A model generated the notes under the pieces. That model saw only the letters and a program-made list of their open reading frames with translations. It was not told the origin of the DNA and ran no database searches. This document shows, piece after piece, positions 16,484 through 24,710 of a stretch of 64,000 nt of DNA. Positions within the stretch are counted from its first letter, which is position 1, and each line of letters starts with the position of its first letter. This stretch comes from JAENWD01 sp963837165 (GTDB lineage Bacteria > Acidobacteriota > Vicinamibacteria > Vicinamibacterales > JAENWD01). A program made the translations under genes and the position numbers. The stretch spans positions 62,001 to 126,000 of the forward strand of contig CAWIMD010000011.1 of assembly GCA_963837165.1 (NCBI GenBank), given 5' to 3'.

Positions 16484-16538
16484 GTGACAGGACGGGTCAC
16501 GCCCAAGCCGGCGAACCACGGCTGACCTGTCCTGTCAC
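16484..16538. repeat. Perfect 10-base inverted repeat GTGACAGGAC/GTCCTGTCAC
   Basis: The arms are at 16484-16493 and 16529-16538, with 35 bases between them. It sits between the divergent PadR gene and the deacetylase-like gene. It could be a hairpin or an operator pair; there is no T-run. Confidence 0.5.
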
Positions 16539-16583
16539 CGCCAGTGGCTATGATGACGCTGGAATCCAGAACGGCTTGCACCC

Positions 16584-17253
16584 ATGGCCAAATCCCCGCG
16601 GCGACGTCGCACACCACGGACTCCAGAGCTCACCGATGCCGGCACCGAACTGGCGCAGGCAGGCCGGGCACAGGAGACGCGTTACGTCACGCTCTTCTAC
16701 TCACCCACCTATTGGGCCGAGGCGACGGAGGTCGACACGTTTCGCAAGGCGTACTGGATCGAGCGGCGACTCACCGCGCAACCCGGCAAGAGCCGAGGCT
16801 TCGTCCGCCTCGAGGAGCCCGACGACCTGCATGACGTCGAGCTCGACGCGGTGCACACGGCGGCGTACCTCAGGGCGGTCGAGACCGGCGAACCGTCAGC
16901 GCTCGCCACGTCAAACGGCCTGCCGTGGACACCCGGTCTCTACGGCGCAGCCGCGTGCTCGTCTCAGGGAATCGCCCAGGCGGCGGTGAGGGCACTGCTG
17001 AACGGAGGAGTGACCGGCTCGCTCCCGGCGGGCCTGCACCACGCGCGCGCCGATCGGGGCTTCGGGTTCTGCACCTTCAACGGGCTGGCCCTGGCAGCCC
17101 GCGCCGTGCTCGAGGCGGAAGGCGGGTGCGATCCTGATCCTGGATCTCGACGCGCACTTCGGCGGCGGCACCTGGTCCCTCGTCTCTGACTGGGAGAACG
17201 TGTGGCATGCGGACGTCGCGCCTCGCGCTCGCCCCGCCGCAGCGCCTCGATGA
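16584..17253 (+). pseudogene. Frameshifted, truncated histone-deacetylase/acetoin-utilization-like protein
   Basis: Frame 16584 onward encodes an HDAC-superfamily start: VTLFYSPTYWAEA, DVELDAVHTAAYL, SLPAGLHHARADRGFGFCTFNGLALAA. Near 17123 the frame breaks. The next frame continues as ILILDLDAHFGGGTWSLVSDWENVWHADVA, which carries the DxDxH metal motif, and stops at 17251-17253. The distal third of the family, including the second metal-binding Asp, is missing, and an unrelated frame starts at 17207. So there are at least one indel and one truncating junction near 17210. It is probably non-functional. Confidence 0.7.
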
Positions 17254-17737
17254 GAGTTGTCCGCTCGGCGACAGTTGGCGGCGCTGGGACTTCCTCAGCC
17301 TGCCGCGGCGGGAGTTGCCGCTCAAGGCGCCGCACTTCAACGCGGCTGTCGTGCTCGGCCCGGTGGCCAAACCACTGACCGTGACGTGGGAGCGCGGCCC
17401 GCACGATGCGCTGTATCGCCCGCCGACGAACGAGGAAGGTGGAGGCGTCGACTGGCGATTCGAGCACGGATCCCCTTCACACGCGCACGCCGAGTTCGAA
17501 GTGGTGGGCCACCGCGTGCACCTGGACTGCGTCCGGGGCACGAAATTCGGACCCGGGCGGTCATGGACGGAGATCGTGGCGTTCGTCAACGGCGCGTGTG
17601 TCGGTCACGGGTGGACGGGCGGGACGTCGCTCGGCTTCGGCGGAACGAAGAACCTGCCCCTCTCCGTCCCGGTCACGGCCACGACCGCGCTTCTCGTCGA
17701 TGAGACTCTTGGGGTCGTCGTCCGGCGCGACGCGTGA
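17207..17737 (+). CDS. Hypothetical protein after the broken deacetylase gene
   Basis: The frame of 176 residues starts inside the remains of the deacetylase gene, so the start is uncertain. It reads as beta-rich (AVVLGPVAKPLTVTWERGP, HAEFEVVGHRVHLDC, TEIVAFVNGACVGHGWTGG) and may be the tail of a larger gene that recombined here. I do not recognise it. Codon pattern fits a real gene from about 17280 onward. Confidence 0.4.
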   Translation: MRTSRLALAPPQRLDESCPLGDSWRRWDFLSLPRRELPLKAPHFNAAVVLGPVAKPLTVTWERGPHDALYRPPTNEEGGGVDWRFEHGSPSHAHAEFEVVGHRVHLDCVRGTKFGPGRSWTEIVAFVNGACVGHGWTGGTSLGFGGTKNLPLSVPVTATTALLVDETLGVVVRRDA

Positions 17738-18022
17738 GCTGACGACCGACGAGCGGAGATCGCCTGCGATCGCGCCCGGAGCGTCCCCCACGCGAAACGC
17801 CCAAGTCCGCGGCCGCGTACCCGGCAATCGTGCTGATACCGCCCCGACCGTCGTTTCGCGCGTTGTCTACGGCCGTTTCGAGAGGATAGCTCGCATTGAG
17901 GCCGTGTCGCGGGCGCTGGCCGTCGGGTGAGATGTTCGGCATGCGCGCGGGATCGAGCGGCAGATCGAGCAGCGGGGCGATCACGGTGCCATGGCAATCC
18001 GGGATCGAACCGTCCCCTCCGC
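17738..18022. other. Intergenic region, no feature recognised
   Basis: These 285 bases separate the hypothetical protein from the convergent respiratory operon. I see no reading frame with plausible codon use and no clear terminator hairpin. Confidence 0.5.
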
Positions 18023-18826
18023 CTACATGAACGGATTCGATCCGGCCTCGAGCGATTCCTTGACCTGCTCGTCCATCCACGTCTGGAATTCGTCGGCGGT
18101 CTCGACGGTGACGAATCCACGCATGTGGGCGTGGCCCAGGCCGCAGAGCTGCGCGCAGGCGATTTCGTACTGGAAGTCCGGCTTCCCCATACGGGCCCGC
18201 ATGTCGGCCGTCGTGACGGTGGGGATGAACCAGACGGGGATCGTGAGACCCGGCACGACATCCTGCTTCACGCGAAACTCGGGGACATTGAAGCTGTGGA
18301 TGACGTCCTTGCTCCTGAGCTGCACGATGATCGGCCGGTTCACGGGCAGGTAGAGCTGATTGACGGTCGTGACGTCGTCCTTCGCGTCCGGATCGGAACG
18401 ATCGAGCCCGAGGGGGTTCGACTGCAGGTCGATGAGCTTCAGGTCCGTGCGGCCGAACTTGCCGTCCGGGCCGGCATAGTGGATATTCCAGGCGAACTGC
18501 TCGCCCGTGACCTGAACCACCAGCGCGTCGCTCTCCGGGGGAGCATGGTCCACCCTCGCGGCCCAGATGGGAATCGAGAAGCCGAGCAGCAGGATTGCCT
18601 CGACGATCGCCACGGCGCCCTCGAGGTAGCTCGACGCGTGCGACCTGGCTCCCGCGTAGTCCGCCACGGGATTTCTCGATCGCCGGAAGCGAACCAGGCA
18701 GTACGCGAAGAACCCCCCCCAGCCGATGAACAGCACGAACATGAACACGTGCATCCAGCCGATCAGGTTATCGATCTGCTCGCCGTTGGCCGCGGCCAGC
18801 GCCGGGAGTCCCAGCCACTCAGTCAT
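18023..18826 (-). CDS. coxB: Cytochrome c oxidase subunit II (A1-type operon)
   Basis: The 267-residue product has two N-terminal membrane helices (about 22-45 and 68-90) and a periplasmic cupredoxin domain with the CuA set: His177, Cys224-x3-Cys228, His232, Met235 (CAQLCGLGHAHM). The usual Glu between the cysteines is Gln here. There is no fused cytochrome c, unlike the other subunit II at 35833. The start ATG overlaps the stop of the gene before it. It is the last gene of the operon that begins near 28749, an unusual place for subunit II, which normally comes before subunit I. Confidence 0.93.
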   Translation of the reverse strand: MTEWLGLPALAAANGEQIDNLIGWMHVFMFVLFIGWGGFFAYCLVRFRRSRNPVADYAGARSHASSYLEGAVAIVEAILLLGFSIPIWAARVDHAPPESDALVVQVTGEQFAWNIHYAGPDGKFGRTDLKLIDLQSNPLGLDRSDPDAKDDVTTVNQLYLPVNRPIIVQLRSKDVIHSFNVPEFRVKQDVVPGLTIPVWFIPTVTTADMRARMGKPDFQYEIACAQLCGLGHAHMRGFVTVETADEFQTWMDEQVKESLEAGSNPFM

Positions 18827-19203
18827 GACGCTCGTGACCCTCGTTGGAGCTCGAACCATTCGGTTTCGAGCTCGAGTTCCGCCATGCGCTTCGCCCGCCT
18901 GCGGAGATAGAGGAAGAAGCCCGCGAAGGCGGCCTGCACGGCCAGCGTGATCGCCAGCATCGCCAGGACGCCGAGCTTCGCCGCATCGATCAGCGGGGAC
19001 TCCGCCGCGCCGAAGCACACCGGGCAGGCGAGGACGGTCGCGCTCCCGCCGATCATCAGGACTGCCACCGTGGTGACGATCAGCCTGAGTGCAGAGACAG
19101 GAGTGTCAACTGCCAGATCCCAACCTCCAACTCCCAACGTGGGCTGCTGTGGGAATCGGGAGTTGGGAGTTGGGAGTTGGCAGTTGATCCACCCGGCTTT
19201 CAT
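18823..19203 (-). CDS. Small membrane protein with CPVCFGA motif, N-terminus invaded by repeat
   Basis: The conserved core is a hydrophobic leader (RLIVTTVAVLMIGGSATVLA), CPVCFGAAESPLIDAAKLG and a second membrane helix (VLAMLAITLAVQAAFAGFFLYL), a plan seen next to oxidase genes. ATG 19203 overlaps the previous stop (ATGA) and is the likely original start, but residues about 8-32 from it are translated from heptamer array 6. ATG 19056 is an alternative that leaves out part of the leader. Both ends overlap neighbours by four bases, so the operon is tight. Function unknown; the CPxC pair might bind copper or heme. Confidence 0.65.
   Translation of the reverse strand: MKAGWINCQLPTPNSRFPQQPTLGVGGWDLAVDTPVSALRLIVTTVAVLMIGGSATVLACPVCFGAAESPLIDAAKLGVLAMLAITLAVQAAFAGFFLYLRRRAKRMAELELETEWFELQRGSRAS
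19107..19187. repeat. Heptamer inverted-repeat array 6, inside a gene
   Basis: Left arm 19107-19138 (TCCCAAC-like units), core about 20 bases, right arm 19158-19187 (GTTGGGA units). It sits between the ATGA-coupled start and the hydrophobic leader of the CPVCFGA protein and stays in frame. Confidence 0.9.
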
Positions 19204-19400
19204 CTGAGCGTCCTCGTCTTGCGCAGGAACCAGGAGTCGTACACGACCAGGCCGCACGACACGGCAAACGCCGAGAGGGCCGCGACCAGGCTTGCGACGC
19301 CGCCCCCGCGCCCGTACCGTGTCAGGCACCAGATCCCGAACAGCACCGCGAGCACCGCGGAGAGCAGGATCAGCACGGCGTGGACCCGCCTGAGGTTCAT
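19200..19400 (-). CDS. Small two-helix membrane protein
   Basis: The product has 66 residues with two membrane segments (about 8-27 and 36-55): RRVHAVLILLSAVLAVLFGIW and VASLVAALSAFAVSCGLVVYDSWFL. The start overlaps the subunit IV stop as TGATG and its stop overlaps the next ATG. The size and position suggest an accessory oxidase subunit, but no family is recognised. Confidence 0.6.
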   Translation of the reverse strand: MNLRRVHAVLILLSAVLAVLFGIWCLTRYGRGGGVASLVAALSAFAVSCGLVVYDSWFLRKTRTLR

Positions 19401-19705
19401 CAGTGGATCCAGTAACCGTCGTGCACCGTGATGGCGGGAACCAGCAGCAGCACGACGAAGAAGATGGCGGTCAGCCCAAGTACCGCGTAGATCAGTTTCC
19501 GCTCGGAGATCAGGTGCATGAAGTAGCACGCGACCAGCGACCCCTTGATGGTCGCAACCAGCAGCGCCACGGTCACGGCCATCGGCACGGGGAGGTGATA
19601 GCGGGACACCGCCACGGTGATGATGGTCAGGGCCAGGAGCGAGACAAAGACGGTGATGTAGATCCTGACCTGTCGGTCGATGTCAACGGCGTGGTCGCTC
19701 GTCAT
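19400..19705 (-). CDS. Cytochrome c oxidase subunit IV (prokaryotic, A1-type operon)
   Basis: The 101-residue product has three membrane helices, with the family pattern ATIKGSLVACYFMHLISERKL (Lys/Phe-Met-His-Leu) found in prokaryotic subunit IV. It lies directly after subunit III and before the two small membrane proteins. It is a structural, non-redox subunit. Confidence 0.9.
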   Translation of the reverse strand: MTSDHAVDIDRQVRIYITVFVSLLALTIITVAVSRYHLPVPMAVTVALLVATIKGSLVACYFMHLISERKLIYAVLGLTAIFFVVLLLVPAITVHDGYWIH

Positions 19706-19715
19706 GGGCGGTCGC

Positions 19716-20306
19716 CTACAGGAGATACAGGGTCGGGAACAGGAAGATCCAGACCAGATCCACGAAGTGCCAGAAGAGGCCCGAATTCTCCACGCGATTG
19801 GTGAACCATTCCGGATTCGTCTTCCAGAGCTTCGCGCCGGGGCCCAGGAAATAGGCGTTCACGCACATCCCCCCGAACACGTGGAGCATGTGGAGGCCGG
19901 TCAGGGTGAAGTAGAGGGCGAGGAAGTTGTTGGTGCTCGGAAAGAGCCCGCTCTCGAACTTGTGGCTGTATTCGAAATACTTGACCGTGAGGAACACGCA
20001 CCCCAGCAGGATGGTCCCCGCCATGTACCATCGGAAGGTCCCGAGGCGGCCCCGCTTCAGCGACGCCCACGCCATGACCATCGTGACCGACGAGGAAATC
20101 AGCACGATCGTGTTGAACGTGGCGAGCGGCACGTTCAGGATGGTGTCTCCGCGCGGCCAGATCGGCGACCCCGTCCGGATCAGGATGTAGCTCGCGAACA
20201 GCGCCCCGAACAGCATGACTTCCGAGGCGAGGAACAGCCAGATGCCGATCTTGCCGTTGTTCAGGCCGGTGTCGCGGCGCAGTTCGACGGTGTAGGGGAT
20301 GTCCAT
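19716..20306 (-). CDS. coxC: Cytochrome c oxidase subunit III (A1-type operon)
   Basis: The 196-residue product has five predicted membrane helices. The family landmarks are KIGIWLFLASEVMLFGALFASYI at the start, LTGLHMLHVFGGM in the middle and FWHFVDLVWIFLFPTLYLL at the end. It is a short form lacking the first two helices of mitochondrial subunit III. It lies seven bases after subunit I. Confidence 0.95.
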   Translation of the reverse strand: MDIPYTVELRRDTGLNNGKIGIWLFLASEVMLFGALFASYILIRTGSPIWPRGDTILNVPLATFNTIVLISSSVTMVMAWASLKRGRLGTFRWYMAGTILLGCVFLTVKYFEYSHKFESGLFPSTNNFLALYFTLTGLHMLHVFGGMCVNAYFLGPGAKLWKTNPEWFTNRVENSGLFWHFVDLVWIFLFPTLYLL

Positions 20307-20312
20307 CTCGAA

Positions 20313-22076
20313 TCACGCCTCGTACTGCGGCAGGAAATCTCTGGCCGCACCGGGAACGCTGTATTCGTAGGGCCCGCGGTATGCCTGCGGGGCATGGAGG
20401 AAATTGCCGTGGGGCGGGGGCGAGGGCGCCGCCCACTCGATCGTCGTGGCCTGCCAGGGATTGGCGTCGGCGGTCTTCTCGCCCTTCCAGATGCTCCAGA
20501 AGAAGTTGACGATGAAGGGGATCTGGAACAGCGCCATGGTCCACGCGCCCCACGACGACACGACGTTCAGGTGGAGCACCGGCTGCGCGAACTGGTAGGC
20601 CGCCCCGCCGTCATACAGTCGCCGCGAGACGCCCGCCAGCCCCAGCCAGAACATGGGCATGAAGACGACGTTCATGCAGACGAACGAGCCCACGAAGTGG
20701 ATCACGCCCAGCGTTTCGTTCATCTTCCGCCCGGTGGCCTTCGGGAACCAGTAGTAGATCCCCGCGAAGAGGGCGAAGATCGTTCCGGGCGCGACGACAT
20801 AGTGGAAGTGGGCGATGACGTAATACGTGTCGTGGAGCGGGATGTCGGCGACATTCAGCCCGAGCGGAAGTCCGCTGAGCCCGCCGATGCCGAACATCGG
20901 CAGGAAGGCCGTCGCGAACAGCATTGGCGTGTTGAAGCGTATCGAGCCGCCCCAGAGCGAGATGACCAGGGCCGTCAGAATCACGACCGACGGGATCGAG
21001 ATGATCATCGTCGTCGTCTGGAAGAACGCCGCCATCGCCGTCCCCATCCCGGTCATGAACATGTGGTGCGCCCACACGATGAACGACATGAAGCCGAGGA
21101 AGATGAGCGAGTAGACCATCGACCGGTAGCCCCACAGGGGCTTCCGCGTGTTGTTCGCGATGATCTCGGCGACGATTCCCATCGCGGGAAGGATCAGGAC
21201 GTAGACCTCGGGGTGCGCCAGGAACCAGAACAGGTGCTGCCAGAGCAGCGGGTTGCCTCCGCCGGCGTTGGTCAGGACCTGGCCGCTGACCACGAGGCCG
21301 CTGGGGAGGAAGAAGCTCGTGCCGGCCACGCGGTCCATCAGCTGCATGACCCCCGCCGCTTCGAGGGGCGGGAAGGCCATGAGCAGGAGGAAGGCCGTGA
21401 CGAACTGGGCCCACACGAAGAAGGGGAACCGCATGAACGTGAGCCCCTTCGCGCGCAGCTGGATGATCGTCGTGATGAAGTTGATCGCGCCGAGCAGCGA
21501 CGAGGTGATCAGGAAGATCATCCCGATGAGCCACATCGTCTGGCCCGTGCCCGCGATCACCGAGAGGGGCGCGTAGGAGGTCCACCCGGACTGGGCCGCT
21601 CCCCCGGGGACGAAAAAGCTCACGAGCATCGTCACGCCGCCGAGGAAGAAGAACCAGTAGCTCGCCATGTTGAGCCTCGGGAACGCCATGTCCGGGGCTC
21701 CAATCTGGAGCGGGACCACGAAGTTCCCGAATCCTCCGACCGCGAGGGGCACGACGCCGAGGAAGACCATGATGGTGCCGTGCATCGCCCCGAGCTCGTT
21801 GTAGAACTCGGGGAGCATCACCCCGCCCGGCATGCGCGAATCGCCGAGGAGGTTGCCGAGCAGCGGCAGCGCGGCGCCCGGATAGGCGAGCTGCCAGCGC
21901 ATCAGCATCATCAATGAGAAGCCGAAGAACAGGAACAACAGGCCGGTGACGGCGTACTGGATGCCGATGACCTTGTGGTCGACCGAGAAGACGTAGCTGC
22001 GCCAGAAGCCGGGCGTCTCGTGATGGACTTCGTGCGCGACGTGCGGCGTGGAGACGACGGCTACCGGCTCACTCAT
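20313..22076 (-). CDS. coxA: Cytochrome c oxidase subunit I, A1-type
   Basis: The 587-residue product has twelve or more membrane helices. Heme and copper ligands are visible: His99 (GAMHG), His288-x3-Tyr292 (HPEVY, with Glu290 of the D-channel), His337-His338 (WAHHMF), and His423/His425 (IAHFHY). HPEVY with Glu marks the A1 type, in contrast to YSHPAVY in the subunit I at 34183. The C-terminal tail (WAAPSPPPHGNFLHAP) is normal for the family. It follows a cupredoxin gene within the operon, so its electron donor may be that copper protein rather than a cytochrome c. Confidence 0.96.
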   Translation of the reverse strand: MSEPVAVVSTPHVAHEVHHETPGFWRSYVFSVDHKVIGIQYAVTGLLFLFFGFSLMMLMRWQLAYPGAALPLLGNLLGDSRMPGGVMLPEFYNELGAMHGTIMVFLGVVPLAVGGFGNFVVPLQIGAPDMAFPRLNMASYWFFFLGGVTMLVSFFVPGGAAQSGWTSYAPLSVIAGTGQTMWLIGMIFLITSSLLGAINFITTIIQLRAKGLTFMRFPFFVWAQFVTAFLLLMAFPPLEAAGVMQLMDRVAGTSFFLPSGLVVSGQVLTNAGGGNPLLWQHLFWFLAHPEVYVLILPAMGIVAEIIANNTRKPLWGYRSMVYSLIFLGFMSFIVWAHHMFMTGMGTAMAAFFQTTTMIISIPSVVILTALVISLWGGSIRFNTPMLFATAFLPMFGIGGLSGLPLGLNVADIPLHDTYYVIAHFHYVVAPGTIFALFAGIYYWFPKATGRKMNETLGVIHFVGSFVCMNVVFMPMFWLGLAGVSRRLYDGGAAYQFAQPVLHLNVVSSWGAWTMALFQIPFIVNFFWSIWKGEKTADANPWQATTIEWAAPSPPPHGNFLHAPQAYRGPYEYSVPGAARDFLPQYEA

Positions 22077-22094
22077 GCGCCTGGGCTCCGGTGA

Positions 22095-22820
22095 CTACTT
22101 CGCGGGGACGGCGAACTTGAAGTTCTGGGCCTTCGTGTCGTTGGCACCGACGGTGACCGAGGCGGTCTGCGTCCCCAGCCGCTCGTGCCAGGCGGTGATC
22201 TGGTAGGTCCCCGGGTCCAGACCCGAGATGGTGAACTTGCCGTCCGGACCGGTCACCGCGAAGAAGGGATGGGTGAAGACCGCGATGTAGGCGCTCATCC
22301 ACGGGTGGACGTCGCACTTGATGTGGAAGACCTCTTCCGGCTTGTTGAACACGGTGGTCGCTTCCTTGATCGTCCCTGGCATCCCCTTGTTGAAGGCCGG
22401 ATTGATCTTGGGCAGGGTATGGATGTTGTGGAGGATGCCGTCCGAGTTCAGGATCTTGTACGCCTGACCGACCATGATCCCCATGACGTGCGGCTTGTAC
22501 ATGCAGCCATTCTGATCGAGGACGACGGGGGTCTTTGGAACGGGCCAGGTCTTCCCTGCCGGCAGCCCCTTCGACACCCAGACCATGATGTTTCCCATGG
22601 TGTTGCCGCTGCCGAGGACCAGCATCTCGTTCGGCACGGGACCCGAGTGCTTCTTGGCACACACCGGGTCGGCGTCCATCGCGATCGGCCTGAGCGCGGG
22701 GGGCTTCCCGTCGAACGTGACCGTCCCGGTGATGGACGATGCGGCCAGAGCCGCTCCCGGCCACGTCACGGCCGCTGCCATCCCCGCCGCCAGGCACAAC
22801 CTCTTCACCGTCGTTTGCAT
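22095..22820 (-). CDS. Periplasmic cupredoxin-like protein with C-terminal carboxypeptidase-regulatory-like fold
   Basis: ATG 22820 has a good ribosome-binding site (GGAGAGAAGG) just upstream; an ATG ten codons earlier precedes that site. The 241-residue product has a signal peptide (about 1-27) and a cupredoxin domain with a full type 1 copper set: His131 or His134 (GILHNIHT), Cys169, His172, Met175 (CDVHPWM). GPDGKFTISGLDPGTYQITAWHE (about 191-213) shows the carboxypeptidase-regulatory-like beta sandwich within the same chain. It sits between actF and oxidase subunit I, so I infer that it carries electrons between them or is a subunit of the supercomplex. Confidence 0.85.
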   Translation of the reverse strand: MQTTVKRLCLAAGMAAAVTWPGAALAASSITGTVTFDGKPPALRPIAMDADPVCAKKHSGPVPNEMLVLGSGNTMGNIMVWVSKGLPAGKTWPVPKTPVVLDQNGCMYKPHVMGIMVGQAYKILNSDGILHNIHTLPKINPAFNKGMPGTIKEATTVFNKPEEVFHIKCDVHPWMSAYIAVFTHPFFAVTGPDGKFTISGLDPGTYQITAWHERLGTQTASVTVGANDTKAQNFKFAVPAK

Positions 22821-22901
22821 CCTTCTCTCCTTGGTGACCTTCAGGCGCATGCGTCGCGTCGCAAACTGTACACCCGACCCGCGGCGCGGGCAACCTCGGC
22901 C

Positions 22902-24116
22902 TCACGCGTTCTCGAACGCCAGCGATTCGGCGAGCCGCGGGTCGCGGAGCGGGACGAGGGCCTCCCGGCGCATCAGCCAGCCCGCCGCCGCCACGAAGCA
23001 CCCGCCGATGGCGACGAACGCGGCGACGTCCAGCACCGAGGGGCGAATCCCGTCGGGGTGGAGCGTCGGCATGACCTGCCAGTAGAGATCCAGGAAGTGC
23101 ATCGCCAGGAGCCACGCTCCCCCGATGGCCAGGGTCGATCCCCTCCGTTTGACGGCGCGCCCCATCAGGTAGAAGAACGGGACCCCGAAGTGCCCTGCCA
23201 TGATGACGATCGTGACCGTCTTCCACGACCCCTGGAGCCGCGCCTGGTACCAGATCGTCTCGTCCGGCAGGTTCGCGTACCAGATGAGGAGGAACTGGCA
23301 GAAGGCGATGTAGGCCCAGAAGGCCGTGAACGCGAAGAGGAACTTTCCGACGTCGTGCAGATGCTCGGTGCTGATGACCGTGTCGAGCAGCCCCGCGCGG
23401 CGCATCGCCACCGCGACGACCGACAGCAGCGCGATGAACCCGACGAACGAGCCCGCAAAGAAGTAGACGCCGAAAATCGTCGAGTACCAGTGCGGCGTGA
23501 GCGACATCATCCAGTCGATCGAGGCGAACGTCTGGGTCAGGGCGAGCACGATGATCGCGGGACCGGCGAGGCGTCGCAGGCGAGCGGACACCGCGGGATC
23601 CCCGGTTCGGTCCTGACTCCGCGAGCCCCGGTAGTACAGGAGGGCGATGAAGCACCAGGCCGCGAAGTAGAGCGCCGCCCGGATCAGGAAGAACGGCACG
23701 TTGAGGAACGGCGCCTTCCAGCGAAGCAGCGCGTCGTGCTCGGCGGCGCCGGGGACGGTCCACGAGTAGAGATCGTGCAGACCGAGGAGCAGCGGGAGAA
23801 AGAGCACCGCCGTCACTGGAACCGTGGCGAAGACGGTCTCGCCAATCCGTCGCAGCACGACCCCCCACCCTCCCTGGGAGGCGTACTGGATCAGCACGAA
23901 GAAGAGCGCTCCGAGGGCCAGGCTCAGGAAGAACAGGAACGACACGAGCCACGAGAAGAAGAACTGCTTCGGATTCGCGGCGCCCAGTATCGCGCAGGCC
24001 GCTCCGCCCAGCAGGGCGCAGGAGGCCCCGATGAGCGGAATGCGGTTCCAGGAATGCCCCGGCGGGATCGTGACCTGCTCGGGCCGCAGCGCCACGTGGT
24101 CGCGTTCGGCGGTCAT
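22902..24116 (-). CDS. actF: Alternative complex III subunit ActF, partial-ACIII operon
   Basis: The 404-residue product has about ten membrane helices and the ActF/NrfD-like pattern: ASIDWMMSLTPHWYSTIFGVYFF, HDVGKFLFAFTAFWAYIAFCQFLLIWYANLPDE and MRFVDLFW-like AMHFLDLYWQVMPT. It is homologous along its length to ActF at 38418. Here actF starts one base after actD ends; actE, which normally stands between them, is absent. Confidence 0.92.
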   Translation of the reverse strand: MTAERDHVALRPEQVTIPPGHSWNRIPLIGASCALLGGAACAILGAANPKQFFFSWLVSFLFFLSLALGALFFVLIQYASQGGWGVVLRRIGETVFATVPVTAVLFLPLLLGLHDLYSWTVPGAAEHDALLRWKAPFLNVPFFLIRAALYFAAWCFIALLYYRGSRSQDRTGDPAVSARLRRLAGPAIIVLALTQTFASIDWMMSLTPHWYSTIFGVYFFAGSFVGFIALLSVVAVAMRRAGLLDTVISTEHLHDVGKFLFAFTAFWAYIAFCQFLLIWYANLPDETIWYQARLQGSWKTVTIVIMAGHFGVPFFYLMGRAVKRRGSTLAIGGAWLLAMHFLDLYWQVMPTLHPDGIRPSVLDVAAFVAIGGCFVAAAGWLMRREALVPLRDPRLAESLAFENA

Positions 24117-24710
24117 TCAGGACTCCAGGAGCTCGACCCTTCGGGCGCCCAGTGACTCCAGCAGCTTTCCCGTGGCCGACGGATCGAACATGGGATCCCA
24201 CGATTCGATCGAGATGAAGAAGGCGTCGTCGGTCGCCTGCTGGAAGACCAGGGATTGGAAGAGCGGGTGGTGGTGCATGGGGAGCCGGTTCAGGCCGAGC
24301 ATCCCGAAGACGGCGCCGAGCGCAGCGAAGAGGACGGCCAGCTCGAACGTGATCGGAATGAAGGCGGGCCACGCCAGATACGGCTTGCCGCTGATCACGA
24401 GCGGATAGGCCGCGGCGTGCACCCACCACTGGAGACCGAACCCGACCGCCGCCCCCGTCAATCCCATGCCGAGGACGATCCAGGGCAGCGGGGAGCGCCC
24501 GAGGCCCATGGCGCCCTCGAGGCCGTGCACGGGGAACGGCGTGTGGGCGTCCCACTTCGTGAAGCCCTCGTCGCGCACGCGCTCGCACGCGTGATAGAGG
24601 TCGGCCGGCGTCGCGAATTCGGCGAGGAGTCCGTAATAGGGCCCCGGCGGAAGCCGGTTGAGGAGCGGCAGGGCTGCCGTGAGCGAGCGAAGCGAGTCGA
24701 ACGGCATCAC
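24117..24710 (-). CDS. actD: Alternative complex III subunit ActD (DUF3341), partial-ACIII operon
   Basis: The 197-residue product has an N-terminal ferredoxin-like part (YYGLLAEFATPADLYHACERVRDEGFTKWDAHTPFPVHGLE) and two membrane helices (about 74-98 and 113-135), as in the ActD subunit at 40237. It carries about 25 extra N-terminal residues compared with that copy. The start overlaps the actC stop. The protein helps membrane assembly of ACIII and carries no cofactor. Confidence 0.92.
   Translation of the reverse strand: MMPFDSLRSLTAALPLLNRLPPGPYYGLLAEFATPADLYHACERVRDEGFTKWDAHTPFPVHGLEGAMGLGRSPLPWIVLGMGLTGAAVGFGLQWWVHAAAYPLVISGKPYLAWPAFIPITFELAVLFAALGAVFGMLGLNRLPMHHHPLFQSLVFQQATDDAFFISIESWDPMFDPSATGKLLESLGARRVELLES

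Noticed and set aside
16484..16538. Rho-independent terminator
   Set aside because: The inverted repeat has a 35-base loop and no T-run, and lies between divergent genes where a terminator is not expected.
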